The notes: generated by a model not told the origin, from the letters alone. Positions 17,275-29,627 are shown, counted from the stretch's first letter. The stretch: 64,000 nucleotides of DNA from Nitrosospira sp. (GCA_013697655.1 JACCWK010000055.1:1-64000); one strand, 5' to 3'. Translations and numbers: made by a program.

Positions 17275-19830
17275 ATGTCCTCGGGAACCGCATTCACTAT
17301 CGCTGTCAATCCAAAGATACCTCCTCGTCTGGCTCGTCTGGAAGAACTGGCCAACGATCTCCGGTACAGCTGGGACCGTTCCACACGCTCGTTGTTTTCG
17401 CGCCTTCACCCTGATCTATGGGGCGCGGTGGGGCATAATCCAAAAGCATTCCTTAAGCGCGTGGATGAATCTGTGCTGCTGAAAGCGGCAGAAGATCAGG
17501 TGTTCCTGGCCAATTACAACAGCATCCTGTCGGCTTATGATTCGTATCGTTCCGAGCCGGTACGGCAAGATGTTATGAGAGATTTGCAACCGGATGATCG
17601 GGTGGCGTACTTTTGTTTCGAATTCGGCTTCCATGAAAGTTTTCCAATTTATTCGGGCGGTCTCGGCATTCTGGCCGGAGATCATTGCAAGGCGGCGAGC
17701 GACTTACGCGTACCACTGGTCGGTGTCGGCCTGCTCTATCGACACGGATATTTTTATCAGACCATAGACAATCAGGGTAACCAGCAGGTCACCTACACCG
17801 ACTCGGAGTTCGAAGACCTGCCAGTGACGCCGGTATTGAGCGACAGTGGTTCGGAAGTAAAGATCGAAGTCGAATTGCTCCAACGTAAAGTGATGGTGAA
17901 GATTTGGCAGGCAAAAATAGGTCATGTCACGCTCTATCTGCTGGATACCGATCTGCCGGAAAATACCTCCCAGGATCGTGACATCACCCACCAACTCTAC
18001 GGCGGCGACAAAACCATGCGGGTCGAGCAGGAAATCATTCTCGGCGTTGGTGGGGCTCGCGCGCTACGTGAAGTGGGAGTAAAACCGACGATATGGCATA
18101 TCAATGAGGGCCATGCGGCATTCATGATGCTTGAGCGTATGCGCGATCTGGTGCGGCAGGGGCTGGATTTTGCAAGCGCTTTAGAAGCAGTGGCAGCAAA
18201 TACGGTATTCACTACGCATACCGCGGTACCGGCAGGACATGACTATTTCAGCGATGAGATGATGTTCAGATATTTTGAGGAATTTCGCCGTGACCTGGGA
18301 ATCACCCATGAAGAGTTTATGGCACTTGGCCGCGTCTCTGGCAGCCACGATTTCAACATGACGGCTCTTGCCATTCACGGTTCGCGCTCGCACAATGGGG
18401 TTAGCAAAATACACGGTAATGTATCGGCACGTATCTGCAGGGATTTGTGGCCGCAGATCGAGCCCGAAGAAAATCCGATGGCATATATCACGAATGGCGT
18501 ACACGTGCCAACTTTTCTGGCGCAGGAATGGGTTGATTTATTCGACCGCTACCTTGGTTATGAATGGCGCAACAATATATCCGATACAGAATATTGGTCT
18601 CGTATTGATACGATACCCGATCACTTGTTCTGGAGCGTGCGTCAAACGCTGAAATCCCAGATGCTTTATGGCATACGCGCTCGTATCGCCACGCAAAACG
18701 CTCGCAATCATGGCTCTGAGGCGCATCTCGATCGGTTGTTAAAATTCACCGACCCTATTAATCCAAATGTCTTGACCCTGGGTTTTGCGCGCCGTTTTGC
18801 CACATACAAACGCGCCGCCCTGCTGTTCGAAGATCTTGATTGGTTGCGCAGAATCATACTGAATCGCGAACGCCCGGTATTGATAATCTTTGCTGGCAAG
18901 GCGCACCCGGCTGACGTTCCGGGACAGGATCTGATTCGCCGAGTCAGCCAGATCGCTCACCTGCCGGAATTTGAAGGACAACTTCTGCTGGTCGAGAACT
19001 ATGACCTCCGTCTCGCGCGGCGACTGGTGGCGGGAGTGGATGTATGGCTTAACAGTCCGGTATATCCGTTAGAAGCAAGCGGTACCTCAGGCATGAAAGC
19101 GGGCATCAACGGGACGATCAACCTGAGTGTACTCGATGGCTGGTGGGGAGAAGGCTATAACGGCAAGAATGGCTGGGCCATCAAGCCGGGGCCGGAGAAT
19201 ATGGCCCCAGCGCTCCGCGACAAGGAAGAGAGCAGGGATTTCTACGAAACGCTGCAAGATCATGTGGTGCCGCTTTACTATAGCCGCGATAAATTCGGTT
19301 ACTCGCCAGAGTGGGTGAAAATGGCCAAAAACTCGATGATGTCGTTGCTGCCGCGCTATAACTCCGCGCGTATGGTTAGCGAGTACACCAAGAATTTTTA
19401 TGTTCCAGCCAGCAGGCACGGGACTTTGTATGCTGCGAATGACTTCAGCGGCGCAAAAAAAGTTGCCGCCTGGAAAGCTTTTGTGAGAAAGGCATGGGGC
19501 GGGGTCACAATTCGTCGAATCGATACTCCATCCAGGCGCATCAGCTTTGGCGATTCGCTGCAGTTGGAAGTGGCTGTGCGACTGAACGGTTTGCAGCCTG
19601 AGGATGTGATAGTGGAACTGCTGATTTGCCGTCAGTTCAAAACGAACAAGCTAGGCGATTTCAAACACTTCAGATTTGAATCTTCTGATGTCGAAGAATC
19701 GGGTGAGCGCCGGTTTACATTGAATCTTACCCCGGATTTATGCGGTAAGCTGGAGTATCACATGCGGGTTTATCCCTATCAACCATTGCTGACACATCCA
19801 TTTGAAATGGGCATGATGGTCTGGCTGTAA
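17275..19830 (+). CDS. glgP: Alpha-glucan phosphorylase
   Basis: Full-length glycogen/starch phosphorylase family (EASGTSGMKAGINGTINLSVLDGWWGEGY). Confidence 0.92.
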   Translation: MSSGTAFTIAVNPKIPPRLARLEELANDLRYSWDRSTRSLFSRLHPDLWGAVGHNPKAFLKRVDESVLLKAAEDQVFLANYNSILSAYDSYRSEPVRQDVMRDLQPDDRVAYFCFEFGFHESFPIYSGGLGILAGDHCKAASDLRVPLVGVGLLYRHGYFYQTIDNQGNQQVTYTDSEFEDLPVTPVLSDSGSEVKIEVELLQRKVMVKIWQAKIGHVTLYLLDTDLPENTSQDRDITHQLYGGDKTMRVEQEIILGVGGARALREVGVKPTIWHINEGHAAFMMLERMRDLVRQGLDFASALEAVAANTVFTTHTAVPAGHDYFSDEMMFRYFEEFRRDLGITHEEFMALGRVSGSHDFNMTALAIHGSRSHNGVSKIHGNVSARICRDLWPQIEPEENPMAYITNGVHVPTFLAQEWVDLFDRYLGYEWRNNISDTEYWSRIDTIPDHLFWSVRQTLKSQMLYGIRARIATQNARNHGSEAHLDRLLKFTDPINPNVLTLGFARRFATYKRAALLFEDLDWLRRIILNRERPVLIIFAGKAHPADVPGQDLIRRVSQIAHLPEFEGQLLLVENYDLRLARRLVAGVDVWLNSPVYPLEASGTSGMKAGINGTINLSVLDGWWGEGYNGKNGWAIKPGPENMAPALRDKEESRDFYETLQDHVVPLYYSRDKFGYSPEWVKMAKNSMMSLLPRYNSARMVSEYTKNFYVPASRHGTLYAANDFSGAKKVAAWKAFVRKAWGGVTIRRIDTPSRRISFGDSLQLEVAVRLNGLQPEDVIVELLICRQFKTNKLGDFKHFRFESSDVEESGERRFTLNLTPDLCGKLEYHMRVYPYQPLLTHPFEMGMMVWL

Positions 19831-19859
19831 TTTCGTTTGTGGTTGCGATTAAGAATGCA

Positions 19860-21344
19860 TCAGGATAGTAAGGACAAGTAGATTTTTCGGTAGCCGGCGG
19901 CGCTGGAGCGCCAACTAAAATCTTTAGCCATGCCATTTTTCTTTAGGCGGCGCCAGACTGATTTATTATTATAAGCAAGGGTGACACGCCGGATAGCGCC
20001 CAGAAGACCAGCGGGGGTCATGTCGAGGAATAAGAAACCGCTGGCGCTTCCATCAGCCAGCGTTGCAGATGTACAATCGACCACTGTATCAATCAACCCC
20101 CCTGTAGCATGAACCAGCGGCGGCGTCCCGTAACGCTGGCTATACATCTGATTCAGACCGCAGGGCTCGAAGCGGGAGGGCATCAGAAAACTGTCCGCTC
20201 CAGCTTCAATCAGATGGGAGAGCCTTTCATCAAAGCCAATACGTACCGCAATTTTTCCGGAATGGCTTTTTGCCATAGCCAACAATTGTTGCTGCAGCAC
20301 CGCTTCGCCGCTACCTAGAACAGCCAACTGTGCTGGCATTTCGGTTAGTTGTGCCGCCACTTGCAGTAACAGGTCGCAACCTTTCTGGTGCGTGAGGCGA
20401 CTTATCAAACCGAATAAAGGAATGCCGGGATCGACAACCAGTCCGAATAACTGTTGTAGTGCCTGTTTGTTGGCGGCTTTGGCGGCAAGAGTGCTTGCAG
20501 TGTAATTTCGTACAAGGGCGGGATCGGTAGCGGGGTCCCATTCGAGGGTATCGATACCATTGGCGATGCCGCTAATATCCTCACGACGGGTCGCTAGCAA
20601 TCCTTGCATGCCAAAACCCAGCGGTGCCGTCTGAATTTCTCTGGCGTAGCTGGGGCTCACGGTTGCGATATGGTCGGAATAATAGAGTCCGGCTTTGAGG
20701 AAGGACATGCCGCCGTAATATTCGGCACCGTTTATATTGAAACTGGCGGCGGGGAGTCCCAGTTGAACTACGGTGTCGGCAGGAAAGACGCCCTGGAATG
20801 CGAGATTATGGATCGTCATGAGGGACGCGGCTTTTTTACCTTGATAAAAATGCAGATATGCCGGAACGAGACCACTCTGCCAATCGTTGCAGTGCGCGAT
20901 GTGCGGATGCCAGGAAAGGGGGCTGGCATCGCTCGCCAGAATCGCGCCGATTTTAGAAAGAAGACCGAAACGCAATGCATTATCTGGCCAGTCATGTCCG
21001 GCAGCATCTGTATAAGAACCCCCTTCGCGCTGATAGAGCGTGGGGCAATCAAGAACGAATACAGGAACGCTCGCGGATCCGCCAGATGGCAGCCGTGCGG
21101 ATAACAGCGTTGATGACGGAAACGGTGCCTGAGCAGTAAATTCTGCTATTTTGCGTTTATGCTTCAGTCCTGATAGTACCTGAGGATAGCCTGGAATAAG
21201 CAAACGCACATCAACCTTAAGTTCGCGCAATGCAACCGGTAGCGCGGCGCTTACATCTCCTAAGCCGCCAGTTTTGTTTAGAGGATGGACCTCCGGCGTG
21301 ATGAATAGAACGCAAAGACTGGAGTGTGATAGAGCAGGTGCCAT
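19860..21344 (-). CDS. glgA: Glycogen synthase
   Basis: CVLFITPEVHPLNKTGGLGDVSAALPVAL; GT5 family. Confidence 0.92.
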   Translation of the reverse strand: MAPALSHSSLCVLFITPEVHPLNKTGGLGDVSAALPVALRELKVDVRLLIPGYPQVLSGLKHKRKIAEFTAQAPFPSSTLLSARLPSGGSASVPVFVLDCPTLYQREGGSYTDAAGHDWPDNALRFGLLSKIGAILASDASPLSWHPHIAHCNDWQSGLVPAYLHFYQGKKAASLMTIHNLAFQGVFPADTVVQLGLPAASFNINGAEYYGGMSFLKAGLYYSDHIATVSPSYAREIQTAPLGFGMQGLLATRREDISGIANGIDTLEWDPATDPALVRNYTASTLAAKAANKQALQQLFGLVVDPGIPLFGLISRLTHQKGCDLLLQVAAQLTEMPAQLAVLGSGEAVLQQQLLAMAKSHSGKIAVRIGFDERLSHLIEAGADSFLMPSRFEPCGLNQMYSQRYGTPPLVHATGGLIDTVVDCTSATLADGSASGFLFLDMTPAGLLGAIRRVTLAYNNKSVWRRLKKNGMAKDFSWRSSAAGYRKIYLSLLS

Positions 21345-21593
21345 GAATATCTGGATCCTCTTAAACGATTCCCAAGCCTGAACCGCCTGATCGTGGTGGA
21401 CGGGTTCGCCGCCGGTCGCTACGAAGTGGCGATGTTACCAGCGAGTGATTTATGCTGAGGCACAATGATTCGCATGCCATTGCCGATCGGCCGATTTGCG
21501 GTCAGTGCGGCTTTGATAATTTCCGATGACGGCGCGAATGACGTGGCGCTCACAACCTTGCGCGTGCGCACTAAATTTTTCTCCAGATCAGTA

Positions 21594-23864
21594 TCAGATT
21601 TCATCCATTAACATCACAGCACCACGCGAGCTTTCAAGCGAAAGTATAATCCCCGCAAGTGGTGGTAGCGTGATAACGACGGAATCCGGCAGTCCCATCC
21701 ATGGCTCACCAGTAGTATCGATGTGTCCCATGTTACCCAGATTGCTGCCGCCGTAGTATGAAGAATCGCTATTGAATATCTCATGATAATTTCCGCATGA
21801 AGGGACACCGATGCGATAATCTTTTCTCGCTACCGGCGTAAAATTGAGTACGACCAGCACAAATAAACCATCGCATGCACGGCGTAGATAGCTGATGACA
21901 GAGTTATCGGCGTCGTGACAGTCTATCCAGGCAAAACCTTCCGGTAAAAAGTCAAGTTGATGTAACGCAGGGAGATGACTGTATAGGCGATTGAGGTCGC
22001 GCAATGTTGCCTGCACGCCGCGATGCTGGTCGTATTCCAGCTGATACCAGTCCAGTTCAAGGCTGGCGTTCCATTCACGGCCCTGAGCAAATTCATTGCC
22101 CATGAAATTGAGCTTCTTGCCGGGGTAGGTCATTTGATAAGTAAATAACAGGCGCATGTTTGCGAATTTCTGCCAGGCGTCGCCGGGCATTTTGCTTAGC
22201 AGCGAGCCCTTACCATGCACGACTTCATCATGTGAGAAAGGCAGCACAAAATTTTCGGTATATGCGTACAACTGTCCGAAGGTAAGCTGATCATGGTGAA
22301 AACGCCGGTGTATCGGATCTTCCAGCATGTAGGAAAGGGTATCGTTCATCCACCCCATGTTCCATTTCATTGAGAACCCCAGCCCACCAACATAAGTAGG
22401 CCGGGATACGGCCGGCCATGAGGTGGATTCTTCAGCCAGTGTCAATGCTCCCGGAAACTCATTGTGCACCATGACGTTCAATTCACGCAGAAACTCTATA
22501 GCTTGCAGATTTTCCCTGCCGCCGTATTTGTTTTGCAGCCACTCTCCGTGCTTGCGGGAATAGTCCAGATAGAGCATGGATGCAACAGCGTCTACACGCA
22601 ATCCGTCAAGATGAAATTCAGATAACCAGTAGTGAGCGCTGGACAGCAGAAACGACTTCACCTCGTTTCGTCCAAAGTTAAAAATGTATGTGCCCCAGTC
22701 CTGATGTAATCCCATGCGCGGGTCTTCATGTTCGTACAGCGCGGTTCCGTCAAATCTCGAGAGGGCAAATGTGTCTTGCGGAAAATGCGCTGGTACCCAA
22801 TCGAGGATGACGCCGATACCAGCTCGATGACAGGCATCGACAAGAAATTTAAAATCATCCGGTGAGCCATGGCGGCTGGTAGCAGCAAAATAACCGGTAG
22901 TCTGGTAACCCCAGGATTCGTCGAGTGGGTGCTCTGAAACAGGCAGTAATTCGATATGCGTATAGCCCATTTCCCGTACATAAGGGATCAAATGATGAGC
23001 AAGCTCACGGTAGCAATAGAAACTTCCGTCCAGATGCCGCTTCCACGATCCCGCATGAATTTCGTATATATTTAACGGAGCGCGTAACCAGTTCTCTGCT
23101 GCACGCTTTGCCATCCACTCTTCATCATGCCAGGATATTTCACAACGAGCAGGTGTTCGGGCGGCATTATTGGGACGTAGCTCGTAACGCGAGGCATAGG
23201 GATCGGTTTTGAGAAAAATTTCACCGCTATTGCGGTTGCGCAACTCATATTTGTAGAGAGAATCCGATGCAAGACCGGGAATAAATAGTTCCCATACCCC
23301 GCTGGAGCCGTGGACCGCCATCGGGTGTACGCGGCCATTCCACCAGTTAAAGCCGCCGACTACGCTAACTCGCTCGGCGTTGGGAGCCCATACCGAAAAA
23401 AGTACGCCAGCAATGCCGTCAACTTCCACTGCGTGAGAACCTAAGGTACGATAAGCCTGCCATAGGCGGCCTTCATTGAACAAATAAAGATCATGCTCGG
23501 AAATTTGCGGCGGAAAAGCATAGGCATCATAAGTTTCATATGTTGCTACTTCTGGCGTGGTGTTTCCAGCTTCGACCCGCAGTAGATAGGGCATCGGAGG
23601 TGAAGCGGTGCCACGCCATTCAAAAACTCCGCCAGGATGGATTCGCGCCATTGGCTCAAAACCGCTTGCTAATTTGATCCATACATTCGTGGCATGGGAA
23701 TAGAATACCCGTACCAAGTGATAACCTTGCTCCACGCGCGCGCCAAGATAAGCGGAAGGATCATGCAGCCGCCCCGCCAATAGCGCTTCCAGCAGTGGAT
23801 TGATTTTAGAGGTTATTTCAGGTTTCATAAGGTTGGCTCGCGTGTGCGGGATTATAACTTGCAT
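21594..23864 (-). CDS. glgB: 1,4-alpha-glucan branching enzyme
   Basis: GH13 branching enzyme: [47 protein letters not shown]. Confidence 0.95.
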   Translation of the reverse strand: MQVIIPHTRANLMKPEITSKINPLLEALLAGRLHDPSAYLGARVEQGYHLVRVFYSHATNVWIKLASGFEPMARIHPGGVFEWRGTASPPMPYLLRVEAGNTTPEVATYETYDAYAFPPQISEHDLYLFNEGRLWQAYRTLGSHAVEVDGIAGVLFSVWAPNAERVSVVGGFNWWNGRVHPMAVHGSSGVWELFIPGLASDSLYKYELRNRNSGEIFLKTDPYASRYELRPNNAARTPARCEISWHDEEWMAKRAAENWLRAPLNIYEIHAGSWKRHLDGSFYCYRELAHHLIPYVREMGYTHIELLPVSEHPLDESWGYQTTGYFAATSRHGSPDDFKFLVDACHRAGIGVILDWVPAHFPQDTFALSRFDGTALYEHEDPRMGLHQDWGTYIFNFGRNEVKSFLLSSAHYWLSEFHLDGLRVDAVASMLYLDYSRKHGEWLQNKYGGRENLQAIEFLRELNVMVHNEFPGALTLAEESTSWPAVSRPTYVGGLGFSMKWNMGWMNDTLSYMLEDPIHRRFHHDQLTFGQLYAYTENFVLPFSHDEVVHGKGSLLSKMPGDAWQKFANMRLLFTYQMTYPGKKLNFMGNEFAQGREWNASLELDWYQLEYDQHRGVQATLRDLNRLYSHLPALHQLDFLPEGFAWIDCHDADNSVISYLRRACDGLFVLVVLNFTPVARKDYRIGVPSCGNYHEIFNSDSSYYGGSNLGNMGHIDTTGEPWMGLPDSVVITLPPLAGIILSLESSRGAVMLMDEI

Positions 23865-23984
23865 GTCGGCTATGAATTAAAATCAAATTTCGCTATGGAA
23901 AAACAATACGCAGCATATAAGATGCACAGGCAGAAAAAAGAAGTGGTATAAACCCGAACGACTACCCTTGCGGACGACTATCTG

Positions 23985-25262
23985 ATGAAACAGGAGGCTG
24001 ATTTGCGTTTTCACAGTCAAATTACGCGTAATTCGTTCGCCCTGATACTGGCGGGCGGGCGTGGAAGCCGCTTGCGGCAACTTACGGACTGGCGTGCCAA
24101 GCCAGCAGTACCGTTCGGCGGCAAGTTCCGTATTATCGATTTTCCTCTTTCCAATTGTGTTAATTCCGGCATTCGCCGTATCGGCGTCGCCACCCAGTAC
24201 AAAGCGCAGAGTTTAATTAGACATATCCAGCACGGATGGGGTTTTCTCGATGGGCGATTTAAGGAATTTGTAGAACTGTTGCCAGCTCAACAGCGAATTG
24301 AGGAGACCTGGTATCAGGGGACCGCCGATGCGGTATATCAGAATATCGATATCCTGCGCCGTCATGACCCGCAGTATGTATTAATCCTGGGCGGTGATCA
24401 CGTTTACAAAATGGATTATAGCAAGTTGCTGGCGGATCACGTGGAAAAATCTGCTGAAATGACAGTAGCATGCATTGACGTCCCCTTGGGAGAGGCAAGT
24501 GCGTTTGGCGTCATGACCGTCAATGATGAATGGCGTGTCACCAGTTTTGCTGAGAAACCCGCAAACCCCACTTCCATCCCCGGGCAACTGGAGCATGTGC
24601 TAGCGAGCATGGGTATTTATGTCTTCAACGCGTCATTTCTTTACGACCAATTAATTCATGATCATGATGAGCGGCGCTCATCTCATGATTTTGGCAAAGA
24701 TCTGATTCCATATCTGGTGCCTCGCCATCGAGTATTTGCTCACCGTTTTCATGACAGTTGCGTCAACATGGCTTCAGGTGTGCCGTACTGGCGAGATGTG
24801 GGTACCGTCGACGCTTATTGGGAGGCTAATCTTGATCTTACCCATGTGACACCGGATCTTAATCTGTACGACGAGGACTGGCCGATCTGGACTCACCAGG
24901 AACAATTGCCGCCGGCCAAGTTTGTTTTCGATGACGATGACCGGCGAGGTCAGGCGCTGGACTCGATGGTTTCAGGCGGTTGCATCATTAGCGGTTCAAC
25001 GGTGCGCCGGTCGCTATTGTTTTCCAACGTACAAGTACGCAGCTACAGCAGTATCGAGGACTCAGTAATCTTGCCAAACGCGGACATCGGGCGGAATGTG
25101 CGGCTAAAACGCGTGATAGTGGATAAGAATTGTATAATACCCCCAGGCCTAATGGCAGGATTTGACCGGGTGGAAGACCAAAAGCGATTCTATGTTACTG
25201 AAAATGGCATTACGCTGATTACCCCGGAAATGTTGCAACAAAAAATACATTTTGTCAGATAA
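23985..25262 (+). CDS. glgC: Glucose-1-phosphate adenylyltransferase
   Basis: [49 protein letters not shown]. Confidence 0.95.
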   Translation: MKQEADLRFHSQITRNSFALILAGGRGSRLRQLTDWRAKPAVPFGGKFRIIDFPLSNCVNSGIRRIGVATQYKAQSLIRHIQHGWGFLDGRFKEFVELLPAQQRIEETWYQGTADAVYQNIDILRRHDPQYVLILGGDHVYKMDYSKLLADHVEKSAEMTVACIDVPLGEASAFGVMTVNDEWRVTSFAEKPANPTSIPGQLEHVLASMGIYVFNASFLYDQLIHDHDERRSSHDFGKDLIPYLVPRHRVFAHRFHDSCVNMASGVPYWRDVGTVDAYWEANLDLTHVTPDLNLYDEDWPIWTHQEQLPPAKFVFDDDDRRGQALDSMVSGGCIISGSTVRRSLLFSNVQVRSYSSIEDSVILPNADIGRNVRLKRVIVDKNCIIPPGLMAGFDRVEDQKRFYVTENGITLITPEMLQQKIHFVR

Positions 25263-25301
25263 TCAGGGGATGAGCGACGGAGTAAAAAACATGAACAATT
25301 T

Positions 25302-27041
25302 ATGGGACCTGATTTATTTGATCAGGTTTACATGGATATGCAACCAATAAACTTTGTCCTGCTTTGGCACATGCATCAGCCAGATTACCGCAATTACGAT
25401 ACTGGCGAATTTATGCTGCCCTGGGTGTATCTGCATGCCATAAAGGATTACACCGATATGGTCTCGCATCTCGAAGCGCACCCTTCCATGAAGGCAGTAA
25501 TAAACTTTGTGCCGGTGCTGCTGGATCAGCTGGAGGATTATGCTGCACAGTTCGCCCTCGGACAGATAAGGGATCCGCTTTTGCGTTTGCTGGCAATGCC
25601 TGACCTGGAACGGGTCTCTACCAGCGATCGCCTACGAGTGTTTGATAGTTGTTTTCGTAGCAATCATATAACGATGATGCAGCCGTACCCTGCATATAAG
25701 CGCCTGCATGACATGCATGAAACATTACGCGGGCGCGGTGAGGCTGAACTGTCTTATCTTTCCGGCCAATATCTGGCAGATTTACTGGTGTGGTATCACC
25801 TGGCCTGGACCGGTGAAAGTGTACGAAGAAACAATGAAACCGTAGTGCGGCTGATGACCCAAGGCGGAGGATTCAGCCATGCGGATCGAGTTCAATTATT
25901 CAATCTGATCGGCGAGTTGATACAAGGGTTGATTCCGCGCTATCGAAAGCTGGCTGAATCGGGTCAGATCGAGCTGTCTACTACCCCGCATTACCATCCG
26001 CTCGCGCCGCTGCTGATCGACTTTTCCTCGGCGCGCGACAGCATGCCTGGAGAGAATCTGCCAAATGAAGCGGCGTATCCTGGGGGACGGGGCCGTGTTG
26101 CATTTCATCTAGCCTCGTCCATTGAAACTCACACGCGGCGTTTTGGCATAAAACCCAGCGGCGTGTGGCCGGCAGAGGGGGGCATATCCACGCCATTCCT
26201 GGAAATCCTAGCGGACCACAATTGTCAATGGAGCGCCAGCGGCGAGGGCGTCCTTATCAATAGCCTGCGCGCCACTTCCGCAGGTCAGAACCTGCCGGAG
26301 CGAAGCCGTTATCTCTACCGTCCCTATCGGGTACAGGGTAAGTCCGATAGCGTTACCTGCTTCTTCCGCGATGAGAGACTTTCCGACATGATCGGCTTCG
26401 AGTATGCAAAATGGTTTGGGCGCGATGCCGCCGAGCACCTGGTACACTCCCTTGAAGACATCGGCCTTAATGCGCTGCCTGGAGAGAATCCAGTAGTGAG
26501 CGTTATCCTGGATGGAGAAAATGCGTGGGAGTACTATCCTTACAACGGCTACTATTTCCTCAATGATCTCTATGAAATTCTTGAAAACCATGCTTCGATT
26601 CGCGTCACTACTTATCGTGACTACCTCGCATCAACGAGTCGTGCCGACGCCGCTATCCTGCCGGTATTAGCGGCGGGAAGCTGGGTATACGGGACATTCT
26701 CGACCTGGATCGGCGACCGGGACAAGAATTACGCTTGGGATCTGTTATGTGCGGCCAAGCATAGTTACGATCTCGTAACGCAAAGTGGACGCTTGACTGG
26801 TGAGGAGAAGATCAAAGCCGAGCGCCAACTGGCTTCCTGCGAAAGTTCTGACTGGTTCTGGTGGCTAGGCGATTATAATCCCCCGTATGTGGTATCGAGC
26901 TTCGACCAGCTATTCCGCGATAACTTGGCTAATCTTTACTCTCTGCTGAAATTACCAGTACCGGCCGCCGTACTAGAGCCTATCAGCCAGGGTTGCGCCG
27001 CCGCCCCCGAGTCAGGTGGTGTGATGCGGCGTGCCTCTTGA
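25302..27041 (+). CDS. Glycoside hydrolase family 57 protein (likely start 25332)
   Basis: INFVLLWHMHQPDYRN...GVWPAEGGIST...VILDGENAWEYYP. Confidence 0.88.
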   Translation: MGPDLFDQVYMDMQPINFVLLWHMHQPDYRNYDTGEFMLPWVYLHAIKDYTDMVSHLEAHPSMKAVINFVPVLLDQLEDYAAQFALGQIRDPLLRLLAMPDLERVSTSDRLRVFDSCFRSNHITMMQPYPAYKRLHDMHETLRGRGEAELSYLSGQYLADLLVWYHLAWTGESVRRNNETVVRLMTQGGGFSHADRVQLFNLIGELIQGLIPRYRKLAESGQIELSTTPHYHPLAPLLIDFSSARDSMPGENLPNEAAYPGGRGRVAFHLASSIETHTRRFGIKPSGVWPAEGGISTPFLEILADHNCQWSASGEGVLINSLRATSAGQNLPERSRYLYRPYRVQGKSDSVTCFFRDERLSDMIGFEYAKWFGRDAAEHLVHSLEDIGLNALPGENPVVSVILDGENAWEYYPYNGYYFLNDLYEILENHASIRVTTYRDYLASTSRADAAILPVLAAGSWVYGTFSTWIGDRDKNYAWDLLCAAKHSYDLVTQSGRLTGEEKIKAERQLASCESSDWFWWLGDYNPPYVVSSFDQLFRDNLANLYSLLKLPVPAAVLEPISQGCAAAPESGGVMRRAS

Positions 27042-27253
27042 GAGAACGGCCATTAACAACCCGCTTCACTGTTGTAATTCAACGCTGTTATTGCTGAAGC
27101 AAGCTAGAAGCGGCATTTCGGCCATATTAGCAAAAACTGTGGCATTTCCAGAAGATACGGTATAAAACGTACAATTGGGCACTCTACGGTGCCGAAATTG
27201 CGCTTGCGCGCGTATAAATCCGTGACGAAAGTCTTTTTCTCGAGGATAACTCG

Positions 27254-29278
27254 ATGTCACAACCCGTCTCCCTGCTTTTCGGTGTTCATGCTCACCAGCC
27301 AGTCGGAAACTTTCCCGAAGTGTTGGCCGACGCGCATCTGCGCTGCTACAAACCTTTTCTGCAGGTACTTTACCGATACCCGGCTTTTTGTTTCGCGATG
27401 CATATTTCTGGTTGGCTACTGGATTACCTGTTCGATAATTATCCTGAAGACATGGCGCTGTTGCGGGAAATGGTGGCTCGTGGACAGGTCGAGTTGTTCG
27501 GAGCGGGCGACACCGAACCAGTGTTGGCGGCGATTCCTAACCGCGATCGAATCGGACAAATCCAGACCTTTTCCGATAAGCTGGAATTAAAGCTAGGGCA
27601 GCGTCCTCAAGGCGCATGGCTGACCGAGCGGGTCTGGGAAGCGACAGTGGTTCCGGCGTTGGCGGATTGTGGCATCCGCTATGTGATTGTGGATGATTAT
27701 CATTTTCTCTGCGCCGGCAAAAACGCCGCGGAACTCGACCAATATTTCACAACCGAAGAAGACGGGCGCGTACTTGACCTGTTTCCCATTTCTGAAGCGC
27801 TACGTTACCGGTTACCGTTTTCTCCTGCAAATGAAGTGATCGCTTACATCGAGTCGCTAGCAGGAAACAGTATAACGGACGGTGGCAATGCGGCGATCTA
27901 CTTTGATGACATCGAAAAATTCGGTATCTGGCCAGAAACCTATCAATGGGTATATGAAAAAGGGTGGCTCGATAATTTCGTTCAGGGGGTGTTGGCCTCC
28001 CCAAGGATTCGTACCCGGCACTATCGGGATTATCATGCTGCCGGGACGACACGTGGCGTGGTGTATTTGCCTACCACCTCTTACATTGAAATGAATGAGT
28101 GGACACTGCCGGCCCAACCTGCCAATGCCTATGCTGATCTGGTGCAACAGGCAAAAATGGCTGGCTGGTATGAGCGTGACAAGGCGTTCCTGCGCGGAGG
28201 TATCTGGAAGAATTTCTTTTCCCGTTATCCTGAATCCAACTGGATGCATAAACGCATGCTGGGTCTTTCTGCTCGACTCGCTGCGCTACCGGAACGGCAA
28301 CGCACCCCAATAATGAAGCAAAAGCTCTATGAATCTCAGGCCAATGACGCCTATTGGCACGGTCTATTTGGGGGGCTGTATTTGCCCCACCTGCGGCGGG
28401 CGGTATTTCGAGCAATTGTCGAGCTGGAGGCGATGCTCGATGCGTGCTTGCCACGTCCCGGACGATTCGTGGAAGATACCGACCTCGACGGCACGAAGGA
28501 AATGTTTTTACAGAACGGCGTGATCCAGGCCGTGCTGAAACTGGATGGCGGTGGCAGTATCTGTGAACTCGATTCTTATATGCTGAAGCATAATTTTGGC
28601 GATACGTTACGACGTCAGGCTGAACATTATTATCGTCGAATTCATCAGAACGGGAATGGCGCACATGGATACAGCGGTGCGGGTATTGCTTCAGCGCATG
28701 AACGAGTCAGTTTCAAGCAGACCATAAATGCTGCGGATATGGAGCCTGACGATCATGCGCGGAGCCTGTTCATGGATCGCTTGAATGGTGCACTGGTAAA
28801 CTATCGACATGAGCCATCTACCACTAATGGGGCATGCTTTCGGGCGGATATATATCCGCTGCACATTAAAAAAATTTTTAAACTCGCCGAAAACCGGCTG
28901 CTGGTATCGTATCGTTTCGCCGGCGAAATGGAAGGTGCGTTCAGTACCGAGATCAACCTCGCCATGCCAAGTTGTGACGGGTGGAGCGGTCGCTACATTT
29001 ATCAGGACCAAGTCCTTGGCGGCTTCGGACAGTTGCTTGAACTACCCGCCATGACCCGGATAACGCTGGATGACGATGAGTTGCGTGGCAGTATTGCGCT
29101 CAATGTTTCATCGCCGGCAGCATTGCGCGCGCAACCCTATTATTCTGTATCACAGTCGGAGGGCGGATTTGAAAAAATCATGCAGGCGGTGACGCTAAAA
29201 TTGGAGTGGCCGGTAATAATCGGGGAATTGGTTGTTACTTTGGAGTTCAATACAAAAGGAAGAGGCGTGGTCCAGTAG
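27254..29278 (+). CDS. GH57 alpha-amylase / 4-alpha-glucanotransferase with C-terminal DUF1925/1926-like regions
   Basis: LLFGVHAHQPVGNFPEVL...GAWLTERVWEATVVPALADCGIRYVIVDDYHF. Confidence 0.88.
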   Translation: MSQPVSLLFGVHAHQPVGNFPEVLADAHLRCYKPFLQVLYRYPAFCFAMHISGWLLDYLFDNYPEDMALLREMVARGQVELFGAGDTEPVLAAIPNRDRIGQIQTFSDKLELKLGQRPQGAWLTERVWEATVVPALADCGIRYVIVDDYHFLCAGKNAAELDQYFTTEEDGRVLDLFPISEALRYRLPFSPANEVIAYIESLAGNSITDGGNAAIYFDDIEKFGIWPETYQWVYEKGWLDNFVQGVLASPRIRTRHYRDYHAAGTTRGVVYLPTTSYIEMNEWTLPAQPANAYADLVQQAKMAGWYERDKAFLRGGIWKNFFSRYPESNWMHKRMLGLSARLAALPERQRTPIMKQKLYESQANDAYWHGLFGGLYLPHLRRAVFRAIVELEAMLDACLPRPGRFVEDTDLDGTKEMFLQNGVIQAVLKLDGGGSICELDSYMLKHNFGDTLRRQAEHYYRRIHQNGNGAHGYSGAGIASAHERVSFKQTINAADMEPDDHARSLFMDRLNGALVNYRHEPSTTNGACFRADIYPLHIKKIFKLAENRLLVSYRFAGEMEGAFSTEINLAMPSCDGWSGRYIYQDQVLGGFGQLLELPAMTRITLDDDELRGSIALNVSSPAALRAQPYYSVSQSEGGFEKIMQAVTLKLEWPVIIGELVVTLEFNTKGRGVVQ

Positions 29279-29627
29279 CTGCTTTATAACGCCATAGCAA
29301 AGTGGAACTTAACAAATTAGCCATTTAACAAAGAACGAGGCCCGGATATGACTAGAACTCATTTCGCTGTCATTTTCTCATGTTTTAATATTATATGATC
29401 ATGTTGAGCCTCGGCGTTCTCATTCGCTGGGCAGTAAGCGAAGTAACTTAAGGCTGGGAGCGCCGGTATGAAACGCTATCACGATAGATGCCATGCGGGC
29501 CGATTAAGAGGATAAACCTCAGCAATAGCGTAGTATCAGTTGTAGAGCTGGGTTGTAGAGTTATAGCGGTGCCCGTAAAATTTCTGGTAAAATCGCGAAT
29601 TCTCAAAGAGCCGAGCAAGGACCTGTC

